From: DASXMT01 sp963803065
Lineage (GTDB): Bacteria > Actinomycetota > Acidimicrobiia > Acidimicrobiales > RAAP-2
Length of the DNA stretch: 64,000 nucleotides
Direction of reading: 5' to 3'
Assembly (NCBI GenBank): GCA_963803065.1
Contig: CAWDKW010000013.1
Coordinates: forward strand, 1 to 64,000
Below, one piece after another: positions 15,113 to 23,687 of this stretch; position 1 is the stretch's first letter; every line of letters begins with the position of its first letter. Both the position numbers and the translations under genes were made by a program. The notes below the pieces were generated by a model. The model saw nothing but the letters and a program-made list of their open reading frames with translations. It did not search any database and was not told the DNA's origin.

Positions 15113-16107
15113 GCGCTCTGGAGCCCGACCGGACCGAGCGGTCACAAGCCTCGATCGAACAGGTGTTGTACCACGTCAAGCGTGTGATCGTCGGGCAGGA
15201 CGCCCTGCTCGAGAGGATGGTCGTCGCCCTGGTGGCGGGGGGCCATCTGCTGGTTGAGGGCGTGCCCGGACTGGCCAAGACGCTTGCCGTTCGGACCTTT
15301 GCCGACGCGTTGGGCATCGAGTTCCAGCGCGTACAGTTCACGCCCGACCTGGTGCCGGCCGACATCGTCGGCACGAGGATCTACAACCAGAAGTTCGGCG
15401 AGTTCGAGGTTTCGCTCGGGCCGATCTTCGCCAACCTGATCCTGGCCGACGAGATCAACCGCGCGCCGGCCAAGGTACAGAGTGCCCTTCTCGAGGCAAT
15501 GCAGGAGCGCCAGGTGACGATCGGCCGCGACACTCATCGCCTGCCCGACCCGTTTCTGGTCATGGCGACCCAGAATCCCATCGAGTCGGACGGGACCTAC
15601 CCGCTCCCGGAGGCACAGGTCGACCGGTTCATGCTGAAGGTGCTCGTCGACTACCCGACGGCTACCGAGGAGTTCGTCATCGTCGAGCGCATGCTCGCCG
15701 GCCTCGACGAGGTGAGCAAGGTGATCGACGCTCAACAGCTCCGGATCCTCCAACGAGAGGTCCTCACGGTGTTCGTCGACCCCACTCTCATCGACTACGC
15801 AGTCCGGGTCTCGACGGCCACGAGGAACCTCTCATCGGTCGGACTGCCCGAGGTGGCCCGCTACGTGACCTACGGCGTGAGCCCCCGGGCCTCGATCAAC
15901 TTGGTCGTCGCGGCCCGAGCGCTGGCGCTGGTCCGCGGCCGCCGGTACGTGCTGCCCGAGGACCTTCGCGCGCTTGCACCGGACGTCCTCCGGCACCGCC
16001 TCGTCTTGTCCTACGAGGCGCTGGGCGACGACGTGCGACCCGACGAGGTCGTCGATGCGGTTTTGGAGAGGGTTCCGGTCCCCGACGTCGTACTCCGGAA
16101 CACCTGA
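15109..16107 (+). CDS. MoxR family AAA+ ATPase
   Basis: A 332-residue MoxR-type AAA+ protein. Walker A is the variant GVPGLAKT (residues about 50-57), Walker B is LILADEINRAPAK, the sensor-1 region MATQNPIESDGTYPLPEAQ includes the family hallmark, and VDRFML carries the arginine finger region. The C-terminal lid domain ends with LRHRLVLSYEA. ATG 15109 overlaps the protease stop by four bases. MoxR ATPases act with DUF58 and VWA proteins as chaperone-like machines in metal-cofactor insertion or envelope protein assembly. The DUF58 and two VWA partners follow immediately. Confidence 0.95.
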   Translation: MSALEPDRTERSQASIEQVLYHVKRVIVGQDALLERMVVALVAGGHLLVEGVPGLAKTLAVRTFADALGIEFQRVQFTPDLVPADIVGTRIYNQKFGEFEVSLGPIFANLILADEINRAPAKVQSALLEAMQERQVTIGRDTHRLPDPFLVMATQNPIESDGTYPLPEAQVDRFMLKVLVDYPTATEEFVIVERMLAGLDEVSKVIDAQQLRILQREVLTVFVDPTLIDYAVRVSTATRNLSSVGLPEVARYVTYGVSPRASINLVVAARALALVRGRRYVLPEDLRALAPDVLRHRLVLSYEALGDDVRPDEVVDAVLERVPVPDVVLRNT

Positions 16108-16121
16108 GCGGGGCCCGGGCA

Positions 16122-17015
16122 ATGGTGGATACCACCTCTCACTTGACGCCGGAACGGATTCTGCACCGCCTCGAGTGGCAGGTCATCCGGCGCCTCGATG
16201 GGCGCCTACAAGGCGACTACCACACTGTGTTGCGGGGGCAGGGTACGGACTTTCGGAACCTGCGCCACTACGAGTGGGGCGATGACGTCCGCTACGTCGA
16301 CTGGAATGTGACGGCGCGGATGGACGAGCTGTTCGTGCGGGAGTTCATGGAGGACCGCGAGCTCACCGCCTGGCTGCTGCTCGACCGCACTCGGTCGATG
16401 ACGTTCGGGAACGCTGAGCGAACCAAGGAGCGAGTGCTGGTTGAGTTCGCAGTCACGCTCTGCCAGCTGCTCATCCGGGGTGGCAGCTTTGTCGGCGCGA
16501 TCGTCTACGACGGCGCCAACCTGTGGACAATCCCACCCCGTCAGGGCCGGAACCAGGTGCTCGTGCTGTTGCGCGAGCTCCTTGCTCCAATACAAGGGGG
16601 ATCACCCACCGACCTCAGCCGGCTGCTCGATGCCGCAAACCGGCTGGTCCGCCGTCGATCCCTCGTGGTCCTGGTCTCGGACTTCATGAGCGAACCCGGT
16701 TGGGAGCGACCGTTGCTGCGCCTCGCCGCGCGCCACGAGGTGGCAGCCGTCCGCCTGGTGTATCCCGGCGAGTACGAGCTCCCCGATGCCGGTCTCTTAT
16801 ACGTACAAGACGCAGAGACCGGCGAGCAGCTACTCGTCGATTCAAGCCATCCCGAGCTCCGTCGCCGCCTGTTGGCCGCGGCACACGCGCACGACGATGC
16901 CGTCCGTCAAGCGACAGCACGGGCACGAGTCGACCTCAACACTGTGTCGACCGACGACGATCTCGTCACGGCTTTCGTCCGCATGGCCGGGGCAGCGAGA
17001 GGACGCGCCCGGTGA
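16122..17015 (+). CDS. DUF58 domain-containing protein
   Basis: A 297-residue soluble DUF58 protein. LRHYEWGDDVRYVDWNVTAR is the DUF58 signature (R.Y..GD..R.IDW..TAR) at about residues 45-65. A VWA-like half follows, with WLLLDRTRSMTFG and SLVVLVSDFMSEPGWE. No transmembrane segment is seen, unlike the longer DUF58 proteins. It starts 14 bases after moxR and overlaps the next gene by four bases. DUF58 proteins are the regular partners of MoxR ATPases, in Bat-like operons and elsewhere. Confidence 0.93.
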   Translation: MVDTTSHLTPERILHRLEWQVIRRLDGRLQGDYHTVLRGQGTDFRNLRHYEWGDDVRYVDWNVTARMDELFVREFMEDRELTAWLLLDRTRSMTFGNAERTKERVLVEFAVTLCQLLIRGGSFVGAIVYDGANLWTIPPRQGRNQVLVLLRELLAPIQGGSPTDLSRLLDAANRLVRRRSLVVLVSDFMSEPGWERPLLRLAARHEVAAVRLVYPGEYELPDAGLLYVQDAETGEQLLVDSSHPELRRRLLAAAHAHDDAVRQATARARVDLNTVSTDDDLVTAFVRMAGAARGRAR

Positions 17016-18001
17016 CCGTTCAATGGCCGGCGATGCTGCTCTTTCTCTTCCTGATCCCCTGCGTGGTGGCTGCCTACGGGTTGTGGCAACGACGGCGGAG
17101 GCAACGAGCAGCGGGCCTCGCTGCCCAGGGGCTCGTCACGACAGATACCGGTCGCTCTCGGCACTGGCGCCGGCACCTGCAGTTCGCCCTCTTCACGATG
17201 GCTCTGGCGCTCCTGGTCGTCGCGATCGCGCGGCCGAGGACAACCATCCCCACGCTGCAGCGTCGAGCCACGGTGATCCTCGCCCTCGACGTGTCCAACA
17301 GTATGGCGGCCACCGACGTCAAGCCCTCTCGTATCGCCACCGCCAAGACTGCGGCCGACGCGTTCGTCCATCAGCAGCCGGCTGGGGTCCGGATGGGGGT
17401 GGTGGCATTCGGCGAACGCTCGGTGGTCGTGCAGCAACCCACATCGTCCCACGGAGAGGTCCTCCAGGCCATCGACCGTCTCTCGCTGGGCGGTGGAACG
17501 TCGTTGGCACAGGGCATCCTGACCTCGCTCGACGCCATCGCGGGCAAGACCCTGAAGGTCAACGAGATGGACACGGGCAGCGACAACACCCAGGTCCACA
17601 TCGGCTACTACGGAGCGGCAACGATCGTGCTCTTCTCCGACGGGGAGAACACGGACCAGACCAATCCCGAGTCGATGGCGCGGTTGACATCGGTCGCCGG
17701 CGTCCGCATCCAGACGGTGGGCGTGGGCACCGCAGCCGGTACGACGGTGCAGATCCGAGGTTTCACGGTCGCCACCGCACTGAACAGCCAAACGCTCCGA
17801 TCGGTGGCAAAGGTCACGAGCGGCTCGTACCACCAGGCCGGCAACGCCGCCGGGCTCCGGATGATCTCGGAGTCGATCGACCCGCATCTCACCGTCGTGC
17901 ACTCGAACACCGAAATCACGGCCATATTCGCCGCCGCAGCCGCCGCGCTCCTGGCGGCCGCGGCCCTGATCTCGGTCCTGCGATTCGGACGAGTGCTGTG
18001 A
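17012..18001 (+). CDS. VWA domain membrane protein (BatA-like)
   Basis: A 329-residue protein. An N-terminal membrane helix (MLLFLFLIPCVVAAYGLW) is followed by a second hydrophobic segment near 62-82. The von Willebrand A domain has an intact MIDAS motif (LALDVSNSMAATD, later GGTSLAQGI and LFSDGENTD), and a C-terminal membrane helix (IFAAAAAALLAAAALISVL) follows. This is the BatA/BatB topology: two N-terminal helices, an extracytoplasmic VWA domain and a C-terminal helix. GTG 17012 overlaps the DUF58 stop. The metal-dependent adhesion site implies protein binding. Bat proteins were first linked to aerotolerance; the client here is unknown. Confidence 0.92.
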   Translation: MTVQWPAMLLFLFLIPCVVAAYGLWQRRRRQRAAGLAAQGLVTTDTGRSRHWRRHLQFALFTMALALLVVAIARPRTTIPTLQRRATVILALDVSNSMAATDVKPSRIATAKTAADAFVHQQPAGVRMGVVAFGERSVVVQQPTSSHGEVLQAIDRLSLGGGTSLAQGILTSLDAIAGKTLKVNEMDTGSDNTQVHIGYYGAATIVLFSDGENTDQTNPESMARLTSVAGVRIQTVGVGTAAGTTVQIRGFTVATALNSQTLRSVAKVTSGSYHQAGNAAGLRMISESIDPHLTVVHSNTEITAIFAAAAAALLAAAALISVLRFGRVL

Positions 18002-18002
18002 G

Positions 18003-19130
18003 GTGAGCTTCACCTGGCCCTTCGCTCTGTTCTTCGGGCTGTCTGTCCCTCTGGTCCTGGGCGTCTATCTCCTGGCGATGCGCCGCCGCCGCCCACAAGC
18101 GCTCACCTACTCGAGCCTCGCCCTCCTGCGCAGCGCGGTCCCCCGCCGGTCGCGCTGGACTCGCCACCTACCTGTCGCCCTGCTGGTGGCCAGCCTGGCC
18201 CTTCTCACGGTGGCCTCGGCTCGGCCCCAGGTCACCTCAGCTGTCCCGCTGGGCGGGACGTCGATCATCCTTGCACTCGACGAGTCAGGTTCAATGTGCT
18301 CCACCGATGTCAAGCCGAACCGGTTGGGCGCCGCCCAGAGGGCGGCTCACCACTTCGTCGACGCCGAGCCTGGCGGGGTGCGCATTGGGGTGGTCGTCTT
18401 CTCGGGCTTCGCCGAGCTCGTCGTCGCCCCGACGAGCGATCACGAGACCCTGAACCGGGCCATCGACAACCTCAGCGCTGGCGGAGGCACCGCCATCGGC
18501 GCCGCGATCTTGAAGTCGCTCGATGCCATCGCTGAGGTCGATCCCAGCGTCCAACCGGTCGGGAACGTCCCGTCGAACGCCAACTCGGCCCCTCCTGCTA
18601 CCGGCGGCCGGAGCGGTTCCGGGGGAGCTGGGGGTGGCGGTTCGGCGGCAGCCAGGCCGGGCGTCGGCGGCTACGTACCAGACGTCATCGTCTTGTTGAC
18701 CGACGGCTCCAACACGCAGGGTATCTCGCCGCTCTCCGCCCTCCCCTACGCCGTGGCCCGGCGCGTCCGCATCTTCACGATCGGCCTGGGTACGTCCGAA
18801 CCGGCACCACTGGTTTGCAACGCAGGCCAACGCGGCGGGAACACCGGCTTCGGGTTCGCCTACGGCGGGAGGGCCGGCCAGGGGTTGGGCGGTGCGCCTT
18901 CGCCTCTGATAGCCGATCTGCCCACACTCCAGGAGGTGGCCCAGCGTACCGGGGGTGCGAGCTTCACGGCCCAGGACTCGTCTGGGCTCGACAAGGTGTT
19001 CGCCACCCTGCCGCGGCACGTGGTCGTCCAGAAGGAACATCACGAGCTCACTGTGGTCTTCGCCGCCATCGGTGGGATCATGGCCCTTGCCGCCTTCGCG
19101 GCCTCGATCCGGTGGAGTCCCTACCCTTAG
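18003..19130 (+). CDS. VWA domain membrane protein (BatA/BatB-like, second copy)
   Basis: A 375-residue paralogue of the preceding VWA protein with the same layout. N-terminal helix ALFFGLSVPLVLGVYLLAMR, a second helix at about 58-75, VWA MIDAS LALDESGSMCSTD, GGGTAIGAAIL and LLTDGSNTQG, and a C-terminal helix VVFAAIGGIMALAAFAA. It differs by a Gly/Ser/Ala-rich insert (about residues 185-220) and a glycine-rich loop inside the VWA domain. GTG 18003 begins one base after the previous stop. Tandem VWA genes after MoxR and DUF58 are typical of Bat operons. The insert may be a flexible loop exposed outside the cell. Confidence 0.92.
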   Translation: MSFTWPFALFFGLSVPLVLGVYLLAMRRRRPQALTYSSLALLRSAVPRRSRWTRHLPVALLVASLALLTVASARPQVTSAVPLGGTSIILALDESGSMCSTDVKPNRLGAAQRAAHHFVDAEPGGVRIGVVVFSGFAELVVAPTSDHETLNRAIDNLSAGGGTAIGAAILKSLDAIAEVDPSVQPVGNVPSNANSAPPATGGRSGSGGAGGGGSAAARPGVGGYVPDVIVLLTDGSNTQGISPLSALPYAVARRVRIFTIGLGTSEPAPLVCNAGQRGGNTGFGFAYGGRAGQGLGGAPSPLIADLPTLQEVAQRTGGASFTAQDSSGLDKVFATLPRHVVVQKEHHELTVVFAAIGGIMALAAFAASIRWSPYP

Positions 19131-19192
19131 GTGTGCCCCGACGGTTCACTTCGGCCAGGGACGTGGGCCGTTGGTCGCAGTAGCCTTCGCTT

Positions 19193-19831
19193 ATGACAGA
19201 CGTCGAGGTGTTCATCGATCCCAGTTGCCCGTGGGCCTGGATCACCTCTCGTTGGGTACAGGAGGTGGCTCCGGCGCGCGACCTGGTCGTGTACTGGCGC
19301 TCCTACTGCCTGGAGATCCGGGACGACTACGGTGTGGCGCCAACCGTTCCGGACGAGTTCCGGCAAAGGGCGCTCGACGGCCATGCCATTTCCCACCGCA
19401 TGCTCCGGATCTTCGAGGCGGCGCGGGCAGAGTCCGGAGAGGACGCCGTGGGCCGCCTCTATACCGAGTGGGGTCAGCGGGTCTTCGTCTCGCCGCGTCG
19501 CGAGGCCGGGAAGCTACTGGCCGAGTGCATCGCGGCTGCGGGTCTCGATGCCACATTGTTCGAGGCGGCGGACGACGAGAAGTGGGACGCTCCGATCCGC
19601 GACGCCATGGAGGTGGCCTACGCCTTCGGTGGACCGAAGACCCAGACACCAACCATTGTGGTCCGAGCCGAGCCACCGCACGGATTCAAGGGGCCGGTCA
19701 TGGCCCCCGCTCCTCGAGGGGACAGCGCCGTGAGGTTGTGGGACGCCATCCAAGTGCTGTCGGAACACCCGGGGTTCTTCGAGATCACCCGACCCCGTGC
19801 CAACCCTCCCCGCGTAGACCGACCTACCTAG
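19193..19831 (+). CDS. DsbA-fold protein like mycothiol-dependent nitroreductase Rv2466c, CPWA active site
   Basis: A 212-residue thioredoxin/DsbA-fold protein with a helical insert. It strongly resembles M. tuberculosis Rv2466c: DPSCPWAWITSRWVQEVA at the N-terminus, cis-proline loop TQTPTIVV, GPVMAPAPRGDSAVRLWDA, and the C-terminal HPGFFEITRPRANPPRVD. Rv2466c has CPWC; here the second cysteine is alanine (CPWA), so only the attacking cysteine remains, as in monothiol enzymes that form a mixed disulfide with a small thiol. It starts 62 bases after the VWA operon and is probably expressed separately or as its tail. It implies a mycothiol-type thiol system. Confidence 0.85.
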   Translation: MTDVEVFIDPSCPWAWITSRWVQEVAPARDLVVYWRSYCLEIRDDYGVAPTVPDEFRQRALDGHAISHRMLRIFEAARAESGEDAVGRLYTEWGQRVFVSPRREAGKLLAECIAAAGLDATLFEAADDEKWDAPIRDAMEVAYAFGGPKTQTPTIVVRAEPPHGFKGPVMAPAPRGDSAVRLWDAIQVLSEHPGFFEITRPRANPPRVDRPT

Positions 19832-19853
19832 CGGACCTCACTGCTCGCCAGGT

Positions 19854-20018
19854 CTACCAGCGGTAGAACCGGTGTCTCCCCGATGTCTCACCCCGGCCGA
19901 GGGCCAGACCGATGAGCCAGGCCACGAAGAGCACGACCGCCACGATCCACAGAGCGTGCAGGGCGAAGCCCAGGCCAAAGAAGATCGCCACAAGTAGTAA
20001 TGCAAGCAGAATCACCAT
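19854..20018 (-). CDS. Small hydrophobic membrane protein (54 aa)
   Basis: Minus-strand ATG at 20018 is preceded by an excellent ribosome site (ggggaggg, 7 bases upstream) and runs 54 codons to TAG at 19854. The product has two hydrophobic segments (VILLALLLVAIFFGLGFALH and LWIVAVVLFVAWLIGLALG) and the tail HRFYRW. Small actinobacterial 'hydrophobic protein' genes share this size, the F..HALW turn and a C-terminal basic-aromatic RWYRW-like end. It is convergent with the Rv2466c-like gene. The role is unknown; such proteins are often stress or membrane-associated. Confidence 0.75.
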   Translation of the reverse strand: MVILLALLLVAIFFGLGFALHALWIVAVVLFVAWLIGLALGRGETSGRHRFYRW

Positions 20019-20175
20019 CGAACTTCACCCTCCCCGTTCAGGGGACCCGGTTTGATCCCAGTTGAATCACTTCCCCACGGGCGTACAACTCAAACCGCGC
20101 CCATCTTGTTGTTCCGGGTGTTGTGCCCAGCTAGGTTCGCGAACACCCGACGAGGTATCTCACCCTGGGAGCTGT

Positions 20176-21789
20176 ATGGCACTCGATCTAGGACGTCGCC
20201 TGATGCAGCGGACGCTCCGGCGCGCGGGCGCCCAGGCGCCGTCGGTCTCGATCGTCGGGGCCGGGCTGTCCGGCTTGGCCATGGCCATGCAGTTGCGGCG
20301 TTCGGGCGTCAGCGACATCACCGTCTACGAGCAGTCCGACGGCGTGGGCGGCACCTGGCGTGACAACACCTACCCGGGAAGCGGGTGCGACGTCCCCTCC
20401 CACCTGTACTCGTTCTCGTTTGCCCCGAAGACCGACTGGTCCCGGCGCTTCGCCGAGCAGCCGGAGATCCTCGGGTACGCCGAGGCGTGCGTGACCCGAT
20501 ATGACCTCGCTCGCTCCATCCGCTTCGCCACCACCGTGGACGAGGCCCGCTTCGACGAGGAGGGGGGCCAGTGGCACCTGTCGGTCACTCCTCGAGGAGA
20601 GCCGGCCCGCGAGGTCGTCAGCGACGTGGTGATCTTCGCCTGCGGGCAGCTCAACCGGCCGGCGACCCCCGACCTGGCCGGGGCCGAGACCTTCGAAGGG
20701 GCCAGCTTCCATTCGGCCCGATGGGACCACGGCTGTGAGCTCGACGGCCGGCGGGTGGCGGTGGTGGGCACCGGCGCCAGCGCCATTCAATTCGTACCCC
20801 CGCTGGCCGGCCAGGCCTCGGCGCTCACCATCTTCCAGCGCAGCACCAACTATGTCGGGCCAAAGCCGGACCGTGCCTACGGCGCCGTCGAGCGATGGTT
20901 CCTCGAGCACGTCCGACCCTACGAGCTGGCCTACCGCTGGAAGATCTACTGGTCCTTCGAGGCCCGCTGGTTGCTCTTCCGCCGCGACGGTCGACTCGGC
21001 CGTCGGTTGGCCGGCACCTTCGACGAGGGCATCCGGGCGGGAGTGGTCTCCGACCGGTTGCCGGAACCGGCGGTCGTCCCCGACTATCCCCTGGGTTGCA
21101 AACGCATTCTCATCTCCAACGACTGGTACCCGACCTTGCAACGGCCCAACGTTGAGGTCGTGACCGATCCCATCGACCACCTCGAGGCCGACGCCGTGGT
21201 CACCGCGGCCGGTCGTCGCTACCCGGCCGACATCCTGATCCACGCCACCGGTTTCCACACCACCGATTTCCTCTCCCACATCGTCATCACCGGGGTCGGG
21301 GGTCGGAAGCTGGCCGATGAGTGGCGGGACGGGGCTGCCGCCTACCTGGGCATCACCGTCCCCGGGTTCCCCAACTGCTTCATGCTCTATGGGCCCAACA
21401 CCAACCTGGGCCACAACTCGATCCTGTTCATGGTCGAACGGCAGATCAGCTACATCCTTCAGCTGCTTGCTTTCACCACCGACACCGCCCGGTCCTCGTC
21501 GTCGCGCCCGTCGGTTGACGTCACCCCCGACGCGTTCCGTCGCGATGGCCGGCGGATCCAACGGCTCATGCGCACGACGGCATGGACGGGCAGCTGTCGC
21601 AGTTGGTACAAGACGGCGACCGGCCGGATCACCAACAACTGGCCGACCTGGTCCGTGCGCTACTGGCTCGACACCCTTCGGGTCCGCCGGGGAGATCTCG
21701 TCCTGCACCACACCGAAGCCCCATTGTCCGAGGGCGGTGGGTCTGAGGGCGATCGGCAGAGCGTCGCCGGGCGCGGGAGCCACAGGTAG
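20176..21789 (+). CDS. Flavin-containing monooxygenase, Baeyer-Villiger type
   Basis: A 537-residue FAD/NADPH monooxygenase. The first Rossmann motif GAGLSGLAMAMQL is near residue 29, GGTWRDNTYPGSGCDVPSHL is the flavin-ring segment of this class, and the Baeyer-Villiger fingerprint FEGASFHSARWD fits FxGxxxHxxxW. The second Rossmann motif GTGASAIQFVP (NADPH) follows directly. GPNTNLGHNSILFMVERQ is the usual C-terminal signature of 4-hydroxyacetophenone/cyclohexanone monooxygenase relatives. ATG 20176 has gggagct upstream; earlier in-frame codons lack homology. It inserts oxygen next to a ketone to give esters or lactones. Monocistronic or leading the 21841 transporter, 51 bases on. Confidence 0.92.
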   Translation: MALDLGRRLMQRTLRRAGAQAPSVSIVGAGLSGLAMAMQLRRSGVSDITVYEQSDGVGGTWRDNTYPGSGCDVPSHLYSFSFAPKTDWSRRFAEQPEILGYAEACVTRYDLARSIRFATTVDEARFDEEGGQWHLSVTPRGEPAREVVSDVVIFACGQLNRPATPDLAGAETFEGASFHSARWDHGCELDGRRVAVVGTGASAIQFVPPLAGQASALTIFQRSTNYVGPKPDRAYGAVERWFLEHVRPYELAYRWKIYWSFEARWLLFRRDGRLGRRLAGTFDEGIRAGVVSDRLPEPAVVPDYPLGCKRILISNDWYPTLQRPNVEVVTDPIDHLEADAVVTAAGRRYPADILIHATGFHTTDFLSHIVITGVGGRKLADEWRDGAAAYLGITVPGFPNCFMLYGPNTNLGHNSILFMVERQISYILQLLAFTTDTARSSSSRPSVDVTPDAFRRDGRRIQRLMRTTAWTGSCRSWYKTATGRITNNWPTWSVRYWLDTLRVRRGDLVLHHTEAPLSEGGGSEGDRQSVAGRGSHR

Positions 21790-21840
21790 CCCCGGCCGAG
21801 ACCCCGAAGAGCCGGCGCCGTTCAGCCCCGGTCGTCTGCT

Positions 21841-22917
21841 ATGCCCATTGGCACCGTGGGCTCCGACCTCGTGCATTCGCTCAGCCAGACCTGGCCGCCC
21901 TTCGTCCTCATCGCCGGCCTCCTCCTCATCGGTACGGTCGCGGCTTCCGACGGGTTGTTCGAAGCGGCCGGCGCAGCCATCGCCCGACTGCCCGGAGGGG
22001 GCCTGGTCCTCTTCTGCTCGATGATGACGCTGGTGGCCTCGGTCACCGTGGTGTTGAACCTCGACACGTCGGTCGTGTTCCTCACGCCGATCCTCCTCCA
22101 CGCCGCCCGCCACCGGAGGATCGACGAGACCGCATTTCTCTACGGCGCCGTGTTCATGTCCAACTCGGCGTCGCTCCTCCTCCCTGGCTCCAACCTCACC
22201 AACCTCCTCGTCCTGGCCGACACCCACGTCAGCGGGGGCGCGTTTGCGGCCCACATGCTGCCGGCATGGATCGCCGCCGTGGTGGTCACCGCCCTGGTCG
22301 TCGTGGTCTGGCGCCACCGGGACTGGCGCGACCACGGCAGTCGGGACGGCATCGCCCCCGTGGTCTTCCGGCCGGGATTCGGTCTGGTCGGTTTGCTCGC
22401 CGCCCTGGTGCTCGTCCTGGTCGTGCCGAGCCCGGCCCTCCCCGTGGTCGCTGCCGGCGTGGTCGTGGCCGGCGGTCAGGTCCTCGTGGGCAGGCACTCC
22501 CTGCCCTCGACAGCCCGGGCGGTCAATCTGCCCCTTCTCACCGGCATGTTCGTGCTGGCCACGGTGCTCGGGACCGTCGCCCGGCTGTGGGACGGCCCGG
22601 GCCGGCTCATGGCGTCGCTCGGATCGTGGGCCACCGCCTGGATGGGGGTCGGCACGGCTTCGCTCATCAACAACCTCCCCGCCGCCGTCCTGCTCTCTGC
22701 CCGGCCACCAGCCCATCCTCGGGCCCTGCTCATCGGTCTCGACCTCGGCCCCAACCTGGTGATCACCGGATCACTCGCGGCCATCTTCTGGATGAGGGTG
22801 GCCCGGGCCGAGCGGGCCGGGCCGTCGGCCTTGACCTATTCGAAGGTCGGACTGGTCCTCGTGCCCCTCTCGGTCACTGCCTCACTCCTGGCTCTCAGCG
22901 CCTTTTCAGGGGGCTGA
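21841..22917 (+). CDS. ArsB/NhaD-type (IT superfamily) membrane transporter
   Basis: A 358-residue polytopic membrane protein with about ten hydrophobic segments. Family marks: VTVVLNLDTSVVFLTPILLH (the discontinuous helix region), FMSNSASLLLPGSNLTNLL, LINNLPAAVLLSA, and the C-terminal GLDLGPNLVITGSLAAIFW followed by MRVAR, close to the ArsB/NhaD consensus (NLGPN.T.TGSLA..LW). It is shorter than ArsB (about 430), lacking some N-terminal helices. Arsenite, sodium/proton or dicarboxylate are possible substrates. No arsenate reductase or ArsR lies nearby, so I do not assign arsenite. Confidence 0.82.
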   Translation: MPIGTVGSDLVHSLSQTWPPFVLIAGLLLIGTVAASDGLFEAAGAAIARLPGGGLVLFCSMMTLVASVTVVLNLDTSVVFLTPILLHAARHRRIDETAFLYGAVFMSNSASLLLPGSNLTNLLVLADTHVSGGAFAAHMLPAWIAAVVVTALVVVVWRHRDWRDHGSRDGIAPVVFRPGFGLVGLLAALVLVLVVPSPALPVVAAGVVVAGGQVLVGRHSLPSTARAVNLPLLTGMFVLATVLGTVARLWDGPGRLMASLGSWATAWMGVGTASLINNLPAAVLLSARPPAHPRALLIGLDLGPNLVITGSLAAIFWMRVARAERAGPSALTYSKVGLVLVPLSVTASLLALSAFSGG

Positions 22918-22952
22918 GACAGCCCACCGACTCCCGTGGAAGGATCGAAGCT

Positions 22953-23687
22953 GTGCACGAAGCGCTCCTGGTCATCTCGACCTTTTTGGCGTCCTCCGTG
23001 GAAATGGTGGAAGCACTCACCATCGTGCTGGCCGTCGGCCTCACCCGAGGTTGGCGTTCCGCCCTCATCGGATCGGGGGCCGCCCTCGTGGTCCTGGCCG
23101 GCGTCGTGGCGGTCCTCGGCCCGGCCGTCGGGCACATCCCGCTGGCGCCCCTGCGCCTGTTCGTCGGCGCCCTCTTGTTGGTGTTCGGTCTCCAATGGCT
23201 GCGAAAGGCCATCCTCCGTGCCGGCGGGCTGAAGGCCCTCCACGACGAGGAGGCCATCTACAAGGAGGCGGTCGCAGGGGCGCGCCGCACGGCCTCGGGC
23301 GGCAGGGAGATGGACTGGTACTCGTTCACCGTGGCCTTCAAGGGTGTTCTGCTCGAGGGCCTCGAAGTGGCCTTCATCGTGGTCACCTTCGGCGCCAGTG
23401 CCCACCAACTGGGCCCGGCCGCCGTGGGTGCGGCGGCGGCGGTGGTCATCGTCGGCACCGTCGGCGTGATCCTCCGCACTCCACTGGCCCGGGTGCCCGA
23501 GAACACCATGAAGTTCGTCGTCGGTGTCCTGCTCACCAGCTTCGGCACCTTCTGGGGAGCAGAGGGCGCCGGCATCCACTGGCCCGGGGGTGATGGCGCC
23601 ATCCTCGGGATCGTGGCGCTGGTGGCCGCGTCCTCGATCGGCTTGGTCCTGTTGCTCCGGAGCCGAACTCTGTCCAGGGCGCGGTGA
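22953..23687 (+). CDS. Polytopic membrane protein, COG4280-like
   Basis: A 244-residue protein with about six hydrophobic helices in two similar halves. Each half has an acidic motif within a helix: SSVEMVEALTIVLAVGLTRG in the first and KGVLLEGLEVAFIVVTFG in the second. The repeated membrane-embedded E..E pattern recalls UPF0016/GDT1 and LysE-like cation exporters, and I recognise it as the uncharacterised COG4280 group. The start is GTG 22953; frames upstream run inside the previous transporter. It overlaps the next gene by four bases. A divalent-cation transport role is inference only. Confidence 0.7.
   Translation: MHEALLVISTFLASSVEMVEALTIVLAVGLTRGWRSALIGSGAALVVLAGVVAVLGPAVGHIPLAPLRLFVGALLLVFGLQWLRKAILRAGGLKALHDEEAIYKEAVAGARRTASGGREMDWYSFTVAFKGVLLEGLEVAFIVVTFGASAHQLGPAAVGAAAAVVIVGTVGVILRTPLARVPENTMKFVVGVLLTSFGTFWGAEGAGIHWPGGDGAILGIVALVAASSIGLVLLLRSRTLSRAR

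Noticed and set aside
20188..22716. A very long open minus-strand frame (over 800 codons) opposite the Baeyer-Villiger and transporter genes
   Set aside because: It is low-complexity Gly/Asp/Arg/Glu text produced by G+C bias antisense to two genes with clear family motifs.
21841..22917. Calling the transporter ArsB (arsenite efflux)
   Set aside because: ArsB/NhaD folds transport various ions and no ars gene is nearby.
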